Of a DNA stretch of 64,000 nucleotides, positions 8,909 through 16,865 are shown piece by piece (the first letter of the stretch is position 1; every line of letters begins with the position of its first letter). The notes beneath the pieces are model-generated. The model made no database searches. It had not been told where the DNA came from and saw only the letters and a program-made list of their open reading frames with translations. A program made the position numbers and the translations under genes. Source of the DNA: Bacillus yapensis (GTDB lineage: Bacteria > Bacillota > Bacilli > Bacillales > Cytobacillaceae). The stretch covers positions 62,001 through 126,000 of the forward strand of contig NZ_SUND01000012.1 of the NCBI RefSeq assembly GCF_005280205.1, in the 5' to 3' direction.

Positions 8909-9983
8909 GAGCAATATGAAGCTAGAAGAACTCCGTGATCGTGTTGACGAACTAAACGGACAGCTATTAAATCTTATTAATGAGAGAGCACGCCTTGTAC
9001 AAGAAATTGGACGAGTAAAAGAAACACAAGGTGTCAATCGATATGATCCAGTTCGTGAACGTAAAATGTTAGATTCGATCTTAGAAAAAAATGATGGTCC
9101 TTTTGAGAAATCAACTTTACAACATTTGTTTAAAGAAATTTTTAAAGCAGGACTTGAATTACAAGAGGATGACCATCGTAAGGCACTTCTTGTTTCACGT
9201 AAAAAGCATCCAGAAAACACAATTGTGGACGTAAAAGGAACAAAGGTTGGAGCAGGAGCTCAGCAACTTATTTTTGGACCTTGCGCGGTTGAATCCTATG
9301 AGCAAGTAGCAACTGTGGCAGCTGCTGTTAAAGCAAAAGGATTAAAGCTTTTACGTGGTGGTGCTTATAAGCCAAGAACTTCACCGTACGATTTCCAGGG
9401 ACTTGGTGTTGAAGGTTTGAAAATTTTAAAACGTGTTGCTGATGAATACGATCTAGGTGTCATTAGTGAGATTGTCAGCCCAGCAGATATTGAAATGGCT
9501 GCACAATATATAGATGTGATTCAAATTGGAGCTCGTAATATGCAAAACTTCGAGCTGTTAAAAGCGGCAGGAGCAATTAATAAACCAATCCTATTGAAGC
9601 GTGGTTTAGCAGCAACAATTGAAGAATTCATTAATGCTGCAGAGTATATTATGGCTCAAGGAAATGGACAAATTATACTTTGTGAACGTGGAATCCGCAC
9701 ATATGAAAAGGCAACACGTAACACATTAGATATTTCAGCTGTTCCAATCCTAAAGCAAGAGACACACTTACCTGTCCTTGTTGACGTTACTCACTCAACA
9801 GGTAGAAGAGATCTATTGCTTCCGACAGCGAAGGCAGCTCTAGCAATTGGTGCTGACGGTGTAATGGCAGAGGTACATCCAGACCCAGCTGTTGCTCTTT
9901 CTGATTCTGCACAGCAGATGGATCTAAACCAGTTCGACGATTTCATGGAGCAATTACTTGCTTCACAACTTGTTCGCGTTTAA
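8907..9983 (+). CDS. aroA: bifunctional chorismate mutase / DAHP synthase
   Basis: The N-terminal ~90 residues are an AroQ-type chorismate mutase ([31 protein letters not shown]). The rest is a 3-deoxy-D-arabino-heptulosonate-7-phosphate synthase with [47 protein letters not shown] and [12 protein letters not shown]. The enzyme condenses phosphoenolpyruvate with erythrose 4-phosphate to open the aromatic pathway, and the mutase part doubles as regulatory domain. From ATG 8907 it has 358 residues and lines up with B. subtilis AroA. An in-frame ATG at 8883, with its own duplicated ribosome-binding site, would add eight residues. Symbol follows Bacillus usage (also aroG/aroX). Confidence 0.95.
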   Translation: MSNMKLEELRDRVDELNGQLLNLINERARLVQEIGRVKETQGVNRYDPVRERKMLDSILEKNDGPFEKSTLQHLFKEIFKAGLELQEDDHRKALLVSRKKHPENTIVDVKGTKVGAGAQQLIFGPCAVESYEQVATVAAAVKAKGLKLLRGGAYKPRTSPYDFQGLGVEGLKILKRVADEYDLGVISEIVSPADIEMAAQYIDVIQIGARNMQNFELLKAAGAINKPILLKRGLAATIEEFINAAEYIMAQGNGQIILCERGIRTYEKATRNTLDISAVPILKQETHLPVLVDVTHSTGRRDLLLPTAKAALAIGADGVMAEVHPDPAVALSDSAQQMDLNQFDDFMEQLLASQLVRV

Positions 9984-9997
9984 TAATTTCTGCGTGA

Positions 9998-10028
9998 AAA
10001 ACCTTCTGCGGTAGGCAGAAGGTTTTTT
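9998..10028 (+). terminator. intrinsic terminator of aroA
   Basis: AAACCTTCTGC/GCAGAAGGTTT stem with five-base loop and a T-run. Confidence 0.9.
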
Positions 10029-10093
10029 GGTTGTTTAGGAAATTATAGATTTCGCTGTTGTGGATAAGTTTGTTATAAAGTGTATCTACGTTT

Positions 10094-10206
10094 AGCTCCA
10101 GCGCCTAGCCCCTCGAGGTCGCTTCAGACCAGATGATGAAGTTGAAGAACAAACTTCCCCATCTGGTCCTCCAGCGCTTGTCGGGTCTGATCAAGGCGCT
10201 TGCGCT
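10094..10206. repeat. structured GC-richer intergenic element, probable dispersed repeat
   Basis: A ~113-bp block between aroA and ccpA. Its ends pair: 10094-10106 against 10194-10206, 11 of 13 positions. Inside, GACCAGATG (10127-10135) pairs perfectly with CATCTGGTC (10160-10168), with GAAGTT/AACTTC nested in its loop; TCAGACC (10124-10130) can instead pair with GGTCTGA (10184-10190). The pattern 'agctccagcgcctag ... caaggcgcttgcgctttt' resembles an element I recall from many Bacillaceae intergenic regions. The rest of this ~400-base interval holds an AACTTTTTT/AAAAAAGTT hairpin (10237-10257) and the ccpA promoter. Confidence 0.65.
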
Positions 10207-10294
10207 TTTGTTCTTGCCTCTGAGGGTCGAATTTTCAACTTTTTTGTGAAAAAAGTTAACTTGACATTTGCGAGAGATGGCGGAGTGAAGTATG

Positions 10295-10308
10295 ATTATG
10301 TACATAAT
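10295..10308. promoter_or_regulatory. 14-bp perfect palindrome overlapping the ccpA -35 region
   Basis: ATTATGTACATAAT is its own reverse complement and lies 14 bases before the ccpA extended -10. It could be an operator; no regulator is assigned. Confidence 0.35.
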
Positions 10309-10322
10309 AATAAACTAAAGTG

Positions 10323-10331
10323 TGTTATGAT
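10323..10331 (+). promoter_or_regulatory. ccpA promoter, extended -10
   Basis: TG-T-TATGAT about 50 bases upstream of the ccpA start. The -35 region is weak. Confidence 0.5.
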
Positions 10332-10381
10332 AGGATAAAATAGTAGATAATTAACCGTTTTAGAATAAGGAGTCGATTGAA

Positions 10382-11380
10382 TTGAATATCACAATATACG
10401 ATGTGGCACGTGAAGCAAATGTGTCTATGGCTACAGTTTCACGGGTAGTGAACGGAAATCCGAATGTAAAGCCTGCCACACGAAAAAAGGTTTTAGAAGT
10501 AATCAGCCGTTTAGGCTACCGTCCAAATGCCGTTGCGCGTGGACTTGCAAGTAAAAAGACAACGACCGTTGGAGTTATCATCCCTGATATTTCTAGCACG
10601 TTCTATGCAGAGCTTGCACGAGGAATTGAAGACATTGCGACAATGTACAAGTACAATATCATTTTAAGTAACTCAGATCAAAACAAAGATAAGGAATTGC
10701 ACTTATTAAATACAATGCTCGGAAAGCAAGTAGATGGAATCGTGTTTATGGGCGGAAATATTTCTCAAGAGCATGTAGAAGAATTTGAAAAGTCTCCAGT
10801 ACCAATCGTATTAGCTGGTTCTGTTGAAGAGACTGGTCAAGTACCTTCTGTAAATATTGATTATGAGCAAGCTACATATGATGCAATTACTTCCTTTATT
10901 GAAAAAGGACATAAGGAAATCGCTTTTGTCATTGGACCATTACATGAACCAATGAACGAAAAGAACAAGCTAAATGGTTATAAGCGTGCTTTAAGTGAAG
11001 CTGGAATCGAATATAATGAAGACCTCGTTGTTGAGGGAGATTATACGTATGATTCTGGTATTGAGGCATTCGATAAATTGGCTGAGCTTGATAATAAGCC
11101 AACTGCCATTTTTGTGGGAGCAGATGAAATGGCTCTTGGAGTTGTTCATGGCGCACAGGATAAAGGATTTGCAATTCCAGAGGATTTCGAAGTGATCTCT
11201 TCTGATAATACTAGACTTGCAGTGATGGTTCGCCCTCAGCTTACTGCTGTTGTCCAACCACTATATGATATCGGTGCTGTTGCGATGCGTTTATTAACAA
11301 AGCTGATGAACAAAGAAACAGTGTCTGAGCAAACAGTTCTTCTTCCACATCGTATCGAATTACGTAATTCAACGAAATAA
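10382..11380 (+). CDS. ccpA: catabolite control protein A
   Basis: A 332-aa LacI/GalR regulator, two residues shorter than B. subtilis CcpA. The N-terminal helix-turn-helix and hinge are clear ([55 protein letters not shown]), followed by a periplasmic-binding-protein-like core. With HPr-Ser46-P it binds cre sites and turns catabolic genes down and overflow genes such as ackA up. TTG start 10382 with AAGGAG nine bases before. It follows aroA, as in other bacilli, and its own targets acsA/acuABC and ackA lie nearby. Confidence 0.97.
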   Translation: MNITIYDVAREANVSMATVSRVVNGNPNVKPATRKKVLEVISRLGYRPNAVARGLASKKTTTVGVIIPDISSTFYAELARGIEDIATMYKYNIILSNSDQNKDKELHLLNTMLGKQVDGIVFMGGNISQEHVEEFEKSPVPIVLAGSVEETGQVPSVNIDYEQATYDAITSFIEKGHKEIAFVIGPLHEPMNEKNKLNGYKRALSEAGIEYNEDLVVEGDYTYDSGIEAFDKLAELDNKPTAIFVGADEMALGVVHGAQDKGFAIPEDFEVISSDNTRLAVMVRPQLTAVVQPLYDIGAVAMRLLTKLMNKETVSEQTVLLPHRIELRNSTK

Positions 11381-11392
11381 GAATAGCTTAGA

Positions 11393-11424
11393 AAAGAACC
11401 TCTGCTGTCTTGAGCAGAGGTTCT
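11393..11424. terminator. bidirectional terminator between ccpA and acsA
   Basis: AAGAACCTCTGCT/AGCAGAGGTTCTT stem with a six-base loop, flanked by T-rich sequence downstream of ccpA and shared by the convergent acsA. Confidence 0.9.
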
Positions 11425-11435
11425 TTCGTTTTTTA

Positions 11436-13154
11436 TTAGTCTTCCATTGTAGACAAGTCGCCAGTTGGTAAATCAAGTTCCCATGCCTTTAGGACACGAC
11501 GCATGATTTTACCTGAGCGTGTTTTTGGAAGCTTGTCACGGAATTCAATTTCACGTGGAGCTGCATGAGCTGCCAGCCCTTTTTTCACAAATAAACGAAT
11601 CTCATCCTTCAGTTCATCAGTTGCTTCATATCCATCACGTAGGGCAACGAACGCCTTAATGATTTCGCCACGTACAGGATCTGGTTTTCCGATAACTCCA
11701 GCTTCTGCAACAGCAGGATGCTCTACAAGCTTGCTTTCAACTTCAAATGGACCAACGCGTTCCCCAGACGTCATGATAACATCATCGACGCGTCCTTGGA
11801 ACCAGAAGTAGCCATCTTCATCCATATAAGCTGAATCTCCAGAAACATACCAATCTCCTGGCATAAAGTAGGATTGATATTTTTCTTCATTGTTCCAAAT
11901 CGTTTTCATCATAGAAGGCCATCCTTTTTTAATTGCTAGATTCCCCATACGATTTGGAGGAAGCTCATTTCCTTGATTGTCGACAATGGCAGCTTTAACA
12001 CCCGGGATCGGTTTCCCCATTGACCCTGGACGAATTTCCATACATGGATAATTAGAAATCAATTGAGCGCCCGTTTCGGTCATCCACCAGTTATCATGAA
12101 TACGACGGTTGAACACTTTCATACCCCAGCGGACAACCTCTGGATTTAACGGTTCGCCAACGCTCAAAACATGGCGTAATGCACTTAAATCATAGTTTTT
12201 AATGATTTCATCACCAGCACCCATTAACATCCGGAAAGCGGTAGGAGCACTATACCAAACCGTAACACCGAACTCTTCTAGCATTTGGTACCAGGATTGA
12301 GGAGAAAAACGACCTCCCACAATAACATTCGACGTTCCTGTCAACCATGGTCCAAAGATGCCGTAAGACGTTCCGGTTACCCAGCCTGGATCAGCGGTAC
12401 ACCAGTACACATCGTCTTCTTTTAAATCAAGCACCCATTTAGCGGTTTGATAATGCTGAAGCATCGCGTTATGAACGTGAAGAACACCCTTTGGTTTGCC
12501 TGTTGAGCCAGACGTATAATGTAGGATTAATCCATCTGTACGTTCCACCCATTCAATCTGCAAATCCTTGCTAGCATCTTTTAGTTTTTTATTAAAATCG
12601 ATTAACTTCTCTGTTTCTTCCACACTGTCTCCAACAAGGAAAATAGATTTCAATGCAGGTAGATCATCGATTGGAACACGATCAAGTAATTCAGGAGTTG
12701 TCACAAGGACCTTTGCTTCACTATCCTCTAAGCGGTCACGTACAGCCCCTTCCATAAAGGCTTCAAATAATGGACCAACGATTGCACCTAGCTTAATCGC
12801 ACCTAAAACCGTGAAATAAAGCTCTGGAGAGCGTGGCATAAAGACAAAGACACGATCGCCTTTCTCGACATCCCCATAGGTTTTGAGGATATTTCCGGCC
12901 TTATTGGAAAGCTCCTTCATTTCTTTAAAAGTATACTTTTCATTCCGATCACCGTCGCGGTAATATAGAGCGACTTTATTTTTTCGATAGGAGTTCGCAT
13001 GTCGGTCAATTGCTTCATACGCCATATTTACAAGTCCAGTTTCAGACCAAGAGAATTGCTTTTCGACTTCCTTCCAATCGAAATTCTCGTACGTTTCTTC
13101 GTAATTCTGCAAGTTGTAATCCCCTAGAACAACTGATAGCGTTTCCAATTTCAT
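11436..13154 (-). CDS. acsA: acetyl-CoA synthetase
   Basis: A 572-aa AMP-forming ligase, the same length as B. subtilis AcsA, converting acetate, ATP and CoA into acetyl-CoA. Visible motifs are LHYTSGSTGKPKGVLHVH (P-loop), WWMTETGAQ, SGDSAYMDEDGYFWFQGR and, near the C-terminus, LPKTRSGKIMRR with the catalytic lysine that AcuA acetylates. Divergent from acuABC across a 207-bp region with a cre-like site, as in B. subtilis. ATG 13154; GGGGGA lies ten bases upstream. It lets the cell re-use the acetate excreted through AckA. Confidence 0.97.
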   Translation of the reverse strand: MKLETLSVVLGDYNLQNYEETYENFDWKEVEKQFSWSETGLVNMAYEAIDRHANSYRKNKVALYYRDGDRNEKYTFKEMKELSNKAGNILKTYGDVEKGDRVFVFMPRSPELYFTVLGAIKLGAIVGPLFEAFMEGAVRDRLEDSEAKVLVTTPELLDRVPIDDLPALKSIFLVGDSVEETEKLIDFNKKLKDASKDLQIEWVERTDGLILHYTSGSTGKPKGVLHVHNAMLQHYQTAKWVLDLKEDDVYWCTADPGWVTGTSYGIFGPWLTGTSNVIVGGRFSPQSWYQMLEEFGVTVWYSAPTAFRMLMGAGDEIIKNYDLSALRHVLSVGEPLNPEVVRWGMKVFNRRIHDNWWMTETGAQLISNYPCMEIRPGSMGKPIPGVKAAIVDNQGNELPPNRMGNLAIKKGWPSMMKTIWNNEEKYQSYFMPGDWYVSGDSAYMDEDGYFWFQGRVDDVIMTSGERVGPFEVESKLVEHPAVAEAGVIGKPDPVRGEIIKAFVALRDGYEATDELKDEIRLFVKKGLAAHAAPREIEFRDKLPKTRSGKIMRRVLKAWELDLPTGDLSTMED

Positions 13155-13190
13155 TCCTTAAGTATCCCCCTTTTTGGTAATGATGTTATT

Positions 13191-13219
13191 ATTATAGTAC
13201 AAATAATTACTTTTCACAA
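13191..13219 (-). promoter_or_regulatory. acsA promoter
   Basis: On the minus strand TTGTGA, exactly 17 bp, TATAAT. About 40 bases upstream of the acsA start. Confidence 0.75.
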
Positions 13220-13286
13220 TTTTAAAAATATTTCTTTAAATAGGTGGACGCAATTTGAGCTTTCTTTTATAATACTGAAAATTTTG

Positions 13287-13300
13287 TGAAATCGCTTATT
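13287..13300. promoter_or_regulatory. cre site (CcpA operator) between acsA and acuA
   Basis: TGAAATCGCTTATT matches 12 of 14 positions of TGWAANCGNTNWCA and resembles the acuABC cre of B. subtilis. A TATAAT that could serve acuA follows at about 13316-13321. Confidence 0.7.
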
Positions 13301-13361
13301 AATTGTGACTTTCATGTATAATAGAAGTAACTTTTTGCAAGATTTATTAGGTGGTGGATCG

Positions 13362-13994
13362 ATGGAACATAAGAAAACGTATAATGCTAAAAAACTAATG
13401 ACTACGCATGGAGAGTTAATGATTGAAGGACCGATTACGTCAGAAACTTTGGAGCAGCTAGAATTTCATGAGGATTTAGTAGCTTTTCGTCCTCCGGCGC
13501 AGCAACATAAAGCTTTGATTGAAATCGCAGGGTTACCTGAGGGGAGAATCATTATTGCAAGACACCACCATACCATCGTAGGTTACGTGACCTATTTATA
13601 TCCAGATCCCCTTGAAAGATGGTCTGAAGGAAAAATGGAGAACCTAATTGAATTAGGTGCGATTGAAGTCATTCCGAAATTTCGTGGCAGTAAAGTAGGG
13701 AAGAATTTGCTGATCGTTTCGATGATGGACGATTGGATGGAGAATTATATTACGATCACGACAGAGTACTATTGGCATTGGGATTTAAAAGGAACGGGCT
13801 TGAACGTTTGGGAATATCGTAAAGTAATGGAGAAAATGATGAATGCGGGCGGACTGGAATGGTATGCGACCGACGATCCTGAAATAAGCTCACATCCAGC
13901 GAATTGTCTTATGGTAAAAATCGGACAAAGAGTCGACCAGGAGTCGATTCAAAAATTCGATCAACTGCGTTTTATGAATCGCTTTATGTATTAG
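13362..13994 (+). CDS. acuA: acetoin utilization protein AcuA, protein acetyltransferase
   Basis: A 210-aa GNAT-fold enzyme that acetylates and inactivates AcsA at its catalytic lysine. Core blocks include IIIARHHHTIVGYVTYLYPD, LGAIEVIPKFRGSKVGKNLL (the acetyl-CoA loop, RGSKVGK) and TTEYYWHWDLKG. Length and N-terminus (MEHKKTY) match B. subtilis from ATG 13362, which has AGGTGGTGG just upstream; in-frame codons further upstream lie in the promoter. First gene of acuABC. With the deacetylase AcuC it forms a reversible switch on acetyl-CoA synthesis. Confidence 0.95.
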   Translation: MEHKKTYNAKKLMTTHGELMIEGPITSETLEQLEFHEDLVAFRPPAQQHKALIEIAGLPEGRIIIARHHHTIVGYVTYLYPDPLERWSEGKMENLIELGAIEVIPKFRGSKVGKNLLIVSMMDDWMENYITITTEYYWHWDLKGTGLNVWEYRKVMEKMMNAGGLEWYATDDPEISSHPANCLMVKIGQRVDQESIQKFDQLRFMNRFMY

Positions 13995-14034
13995 GCGGCC
14001 AATCCCTTAAGCGGTATTTTTAGGAGGGTTACAC

Positions 14035-14682
14035 ATGATTGTTGAGGAAATTATGATCGCTGATGTTTGTACATTGGCGAGTGAAAATACGATTGGAGAC
14101 GCTATTCAATTAATGGCCGAAAAAAGAATCAAGCATATTCCCATTGTTGATGGAGAACAGCGTCTAATTGGAATTGTCACCGATAGAGATATTAAAGAAT
14201 ACACACCTTCGATTTTTTTCGATGAAGGGCGTATGGAAGCACTGAAGATGCCATTGGCTGAGATTATGAAGACTGATCTGATTACAGGGCATCCTCTTGA
14301 TTTCGTGGAAGATGTCGCAGCCATCTTTTATGAGAATAAAATTGGGTGTTTACCAATTATCAAGGATCATAGATTGGTAGGCATCATTACACAAACAGAT
14401 TTGCTACATACTCTAGTAGAGTTAACTGGAGCTCATCAGCCTGGTTCTCAAATTGAAATTCGTGTTCGTAACAAAATGGGCATGCTTTTTCGACTATTTT
14501 CCGATATTCAAAATTGTAAGGTTAATATATTGAGTGTGCTCGTTTATCCTGATAAAAAAGATGAGGATTTTAAGATTATTGCTTTACGCATTCAAACGAT
14601 GAATCCTTTACGGTTAATTGAAGAACTTGAAAAATCGGGGCATCAGGTTCTTTGGCCGAATCTTCCGGGGATGGAAGCATGA
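14035..14682 (+). CDS. acuB: acetoin utilization protein AcuB (CBS pair plus ACT domain)
   Basis: A 215-aa protein with two CBS motifs in the first ~140 residues (IMIADVCTLASENTIGDAIQ and IMKTDLITGHPLDFVEDVAA), then an ACT-like domain (EIRVRNKMGMLFRLFSDIQ). Such pairs bind adenine nucleotides, so AcuB is a likely energy sensor for the AcuA/AcuC switch, but its biochemical action is not established. AGGAGGG lies upstream, and its stop overlaps the acuC start by four bases (ATGA). Confidence 0.93.
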   Translation: MIVEEIMIADVCTLASENTIGDAIQLMAEKRIKHIPIVDGEQRLIGIVTDRDIKEYTPSIFFDEGRMEALKMPLAEIMKTDLITGHPLDFVEDVAAIFYENKIGCLPIIKDHRLVGIITQTDLLHTLVELTGAHQPGSQIEIRVRNKMGMLFRLFSDIQNCKVNILSVLVYPDKKDEDFKIIALRIQTMNPLRLIEELEKSGHQVLWPNLPGMEA

Positions 14683-15851
14683 TACAGGACGCTAAATTCA
14701 TTTTTTCAGAGGAACAATTAAAGTATAAGTTTAACAAGGACCACCCTTTTAATCAGTTGAGGTTAAAGCTTACTTTAAGTTTGCTTCAAGAGATGAAAGC
14801 CATTTCCGATGTGGATATCATCCCACCTAGAATGGCAACTGATGAGGAGCTCCAACTGGTTCATGATCCAAACTACGTAAATGCTGTTAAGAAAGCGGGG
14901 AATGGTGAGCTATCGGAGGATGTTGCAGAAGGCTATGGATTGGGAACGGAGGATACACCCATTTTTCCAGGAATGCATGAAGCAAGTGCCTTGTTAGTAG
15001 GAGGAACCTTAACTGCGGTTGATTATGTGATGGAGGGAAAAGCAAAGCATGCCGTTAATTTAGGTGGAGGCTTACACCATGGCTTTAGAGGAAAGGCATC
15101 AGGGTTTTGTATTTACAACGATAGTTCAGTAGCCATCAAATATATGCAGGAGAAATATGGGGCAAGAGTGCTCTATATTGATACGGATGCTCATCATGGG
15201 GATGGCGTGCAATGGGCTTTCTATGATGACCCTGATGTTTGTACTTTTTCCATTCATGAGACGGGAAGATATTTATTTCCGGGTACAGGAAATGTGAATG
15301 AGAGAGGGCAAGGAAAAGGATACGGATATTCTTTTAATATTCCGGTTGATGCTTTTACAGAGGATGACTCTTGGTTAGATGCTTACACTACATCTGTTCG
15401 GGAGATCGCTGCGTTCTTTAAACCAGATGTCATTTTAACGCAAAATGGTACGGATGCTCATTATTTTGACCCGCTCACCCATTTGTCCTCAACAATGAAA
15501 ATTTATCGTGAGATTCCAAAGCTTGCTCATGAACTTGCACATCAGTATTGCGATGGAAAGTGGATTGCAGTAGGTGGTGGAGGCTATGATATATGGCGTG
15601 TCGTCCCACGAGCATGGAGCCTCATCTGGTTAGAAATGACTGAAAATAGGAATTGTTATGGAAATTTACCAGTGGAATGGGTAAAACAGTGGCAGGAGGA
15701 ATCGCCTGTAAAATTGCCTTTACAGTGGGATGACCCGGAGAACTTATATCGTCCAATCCCTAGAAAACCCGAGATTACGGAGAAAAATGCTCAGACTGTA
15801 CAAAATGCTTTGTATCCAATTAGAAGCAAGAAGAAAAGTGAATCGAATTGA
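14679..15851 (+). CDS. acuC: acetoin utilization protein AcuC, histone-deacetylase-family lysine deacetylase
   Basis: A 390-aa class I histone-deacetylase-fold Zn enzyme. Active-site blocks are GGGLHHGFRGKASGFCIYND, YIDTDAHHGDGVQWAFY (catalytic His pair and Zn ligands), FSIHETGRYLFPGTG, LTQNGTDAHYFDPLTHL and AVGGGGYDIWRV. In B. subtilis AcuC removes the acetyl group from AcsA and restores activity. The ATG at 14679 overlaps the acuB stop, showing translational coupling; an upstream in-frame codon at 14652 is less likely. Confidence 0.95.
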   Translation: MIQDAKFIFSEEQLKYKFNKDHPFNQLRLKLTLSLLQEMKAISDVDIIPPRMATDEELQLVHDPNYVNAVKKAGNGELSEDVAEGYGLGTEDTPIFPGMHEASALLVGGTLTAVDYVMEGKAKHAVNLGGGLHHGFRGKASGFCIYNDSSVAIKYMQEKYGARVLYIDTDAHHGDGVQWAFYDDPDVCTFSIHETGRYLFPGTGNVNERGQGKGYGYSFNIPVDAFTEDDSWLDAYTTSVREIAAFFKPDVILTQNGTDAHYFDPLTHLSSTMKIYREIPKLAHELAHQYCDGKWIAVGGGGYDIWRVVPRAWSLIWLEMTENRNCYGNLPVEWVKQWQEESPVKLPLQWDDPENLYRPIPRKPEITEKNAQTVQNALYPIRSKKKSESN

Positions 15852-15865
15852 TATAGCACTTATAT

Positions 15866-15897
15866 GGCCAAATCGTCGGATGATTTGGTCTTTTCTT
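15866..15897 (+). terminator. intrinsic terminator of acuABC
   Basis: GGCCAAATC/GATTTGGTC stem (one G-T pair) followed by TTTTCTT. Confidence 0.7.
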
Positions 15898-15960
15898 CGT
15901 ATGTGACGAGAATACAATTTAAATGGTCTAATAGAGTAATAGATTTAGGAGTGACGATGT

Positions 15961-16812
15961 TTGGATAGCGTGGAAGTCATAAATTTAGTACCTAAGTTTT
16001 TGGATTTTTACCGAAGGTCTAATCGATTTGAAATAGATCACGAAAAACGCTGGCTGCTTTGGAAGGAACATTATAACTTTGCCGCTGTTCCTCCTGGAGA
16101 AGATGGAACGGTACTGGCAAGAAGGTTATTAGATGACGCTTGGGAAGAATATGCTGAGCGTCTGCCATTCTTAATGACATGGGAACCAAAGCAAAAGAAA
16201 ATTGAGTATTATTTATCAAAAGTTAAATCAATGCTCGGACATGACCAACCTATTCATTTGGTTGTCATCTATTATGTTGGTGGATTTGAAAACAATCCTT
16301 TTGTTGCTCCATTTGACGCTGAACGGTTTGCGCTTTGTCTTCCTATTGAAAATGGGGAATCTGATATATTTTTATCACATGAATTAACGCATATCGTCCA
16401 CTCGCATACTGCTAATTTAACGGGAGAATGGGAGAGAACCATTGCTTCGACTATTTTACAGGAAGGACTAGCCATTCATGTCAGCAAATTTTTAGTGCTT
16501 GGAGAGCCTGATGAGTCTTATATTGAACATAAGATGGGATGGCTTAAGTCGTGTAAAGAAAATAAAGCAGCTATTATTAAGGGGATACTGCCGTTCTTAG
16601 ATGATTCGTCTTCTGAAACGGTATCTATGTTTACTTTTGGGGATGGAACTACTGATACTGAAAGAGAAGCGTACTTCGTTGGATGGGAAATTGTCCAATC
16701 CTTATTAGAAAATGGAGTAACCTTTAAAGAAATTGCAAACATAAAAGAAAAGGATATTCCGAATTTTATACGCGAAATTCTTCCTCTCTTATTAGATAGT
16801 ACAAGCAAGTAA
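15961..16812 (+). CDS. predicted zinc metalloprotease of the DUF2268 type
   Basis: A 283-aa cytosolic protein without signal peptide. The motif FLSHELTHIVH (about residues 139-149) is an HExxH zinc site, and a downstream Glu in TILQEGLAIHVSKF fits a gluzincin-type third ligand. This arrangement is seen in the DUF2268/YjaZ-like family, whose substrate is unknown. TTG start at 15961 with AGGAG ten bases before; an ATG at 15957 is out of frame and stops at once. Monocistronic, after acuC. Confidence 0.75.
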   Translation: MDSVEVINLVPKFLDFYRRSNRFEIDHEKRWLLWKEHYNFAAVPPGEDGTVLARRLLDDAWEEYAERLPFLMTWEPKQKKIEYYLSKVKSMLGHDQPIHLVVIYYVGGFENNPFVAPFDAERFALCLPIENGESDIFLSHELTHIVHSHTANLTGEWERTIASTILQEGLAIHVSKFLVLGEPDESYIEHKMGWLKSCKENKAAIIKGILPFLDDSSSETVSMFTFGDGTTDTEREAYFVGWEIVQSLLENGVTFKEIANIKEKDIPNFIREILPLLLDSTSK

Positions 16813-16816
16813 AGAA

Positions 16817-16846
16817 AACCCGCATGGAATTTTCCATGCGGGTTTG
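16817..16846. terminator. terminator shared by the DUF2268 gene and the PBP gene
   Basis: AAACCCGCATGGAA/TTCCATGCGGGTTT stem between convergent genes; the T-run is better on the minus strand. Confidence 0.85.
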
Positions 16847-16865
16847 TGCTGCTTAGCTTATAGCG

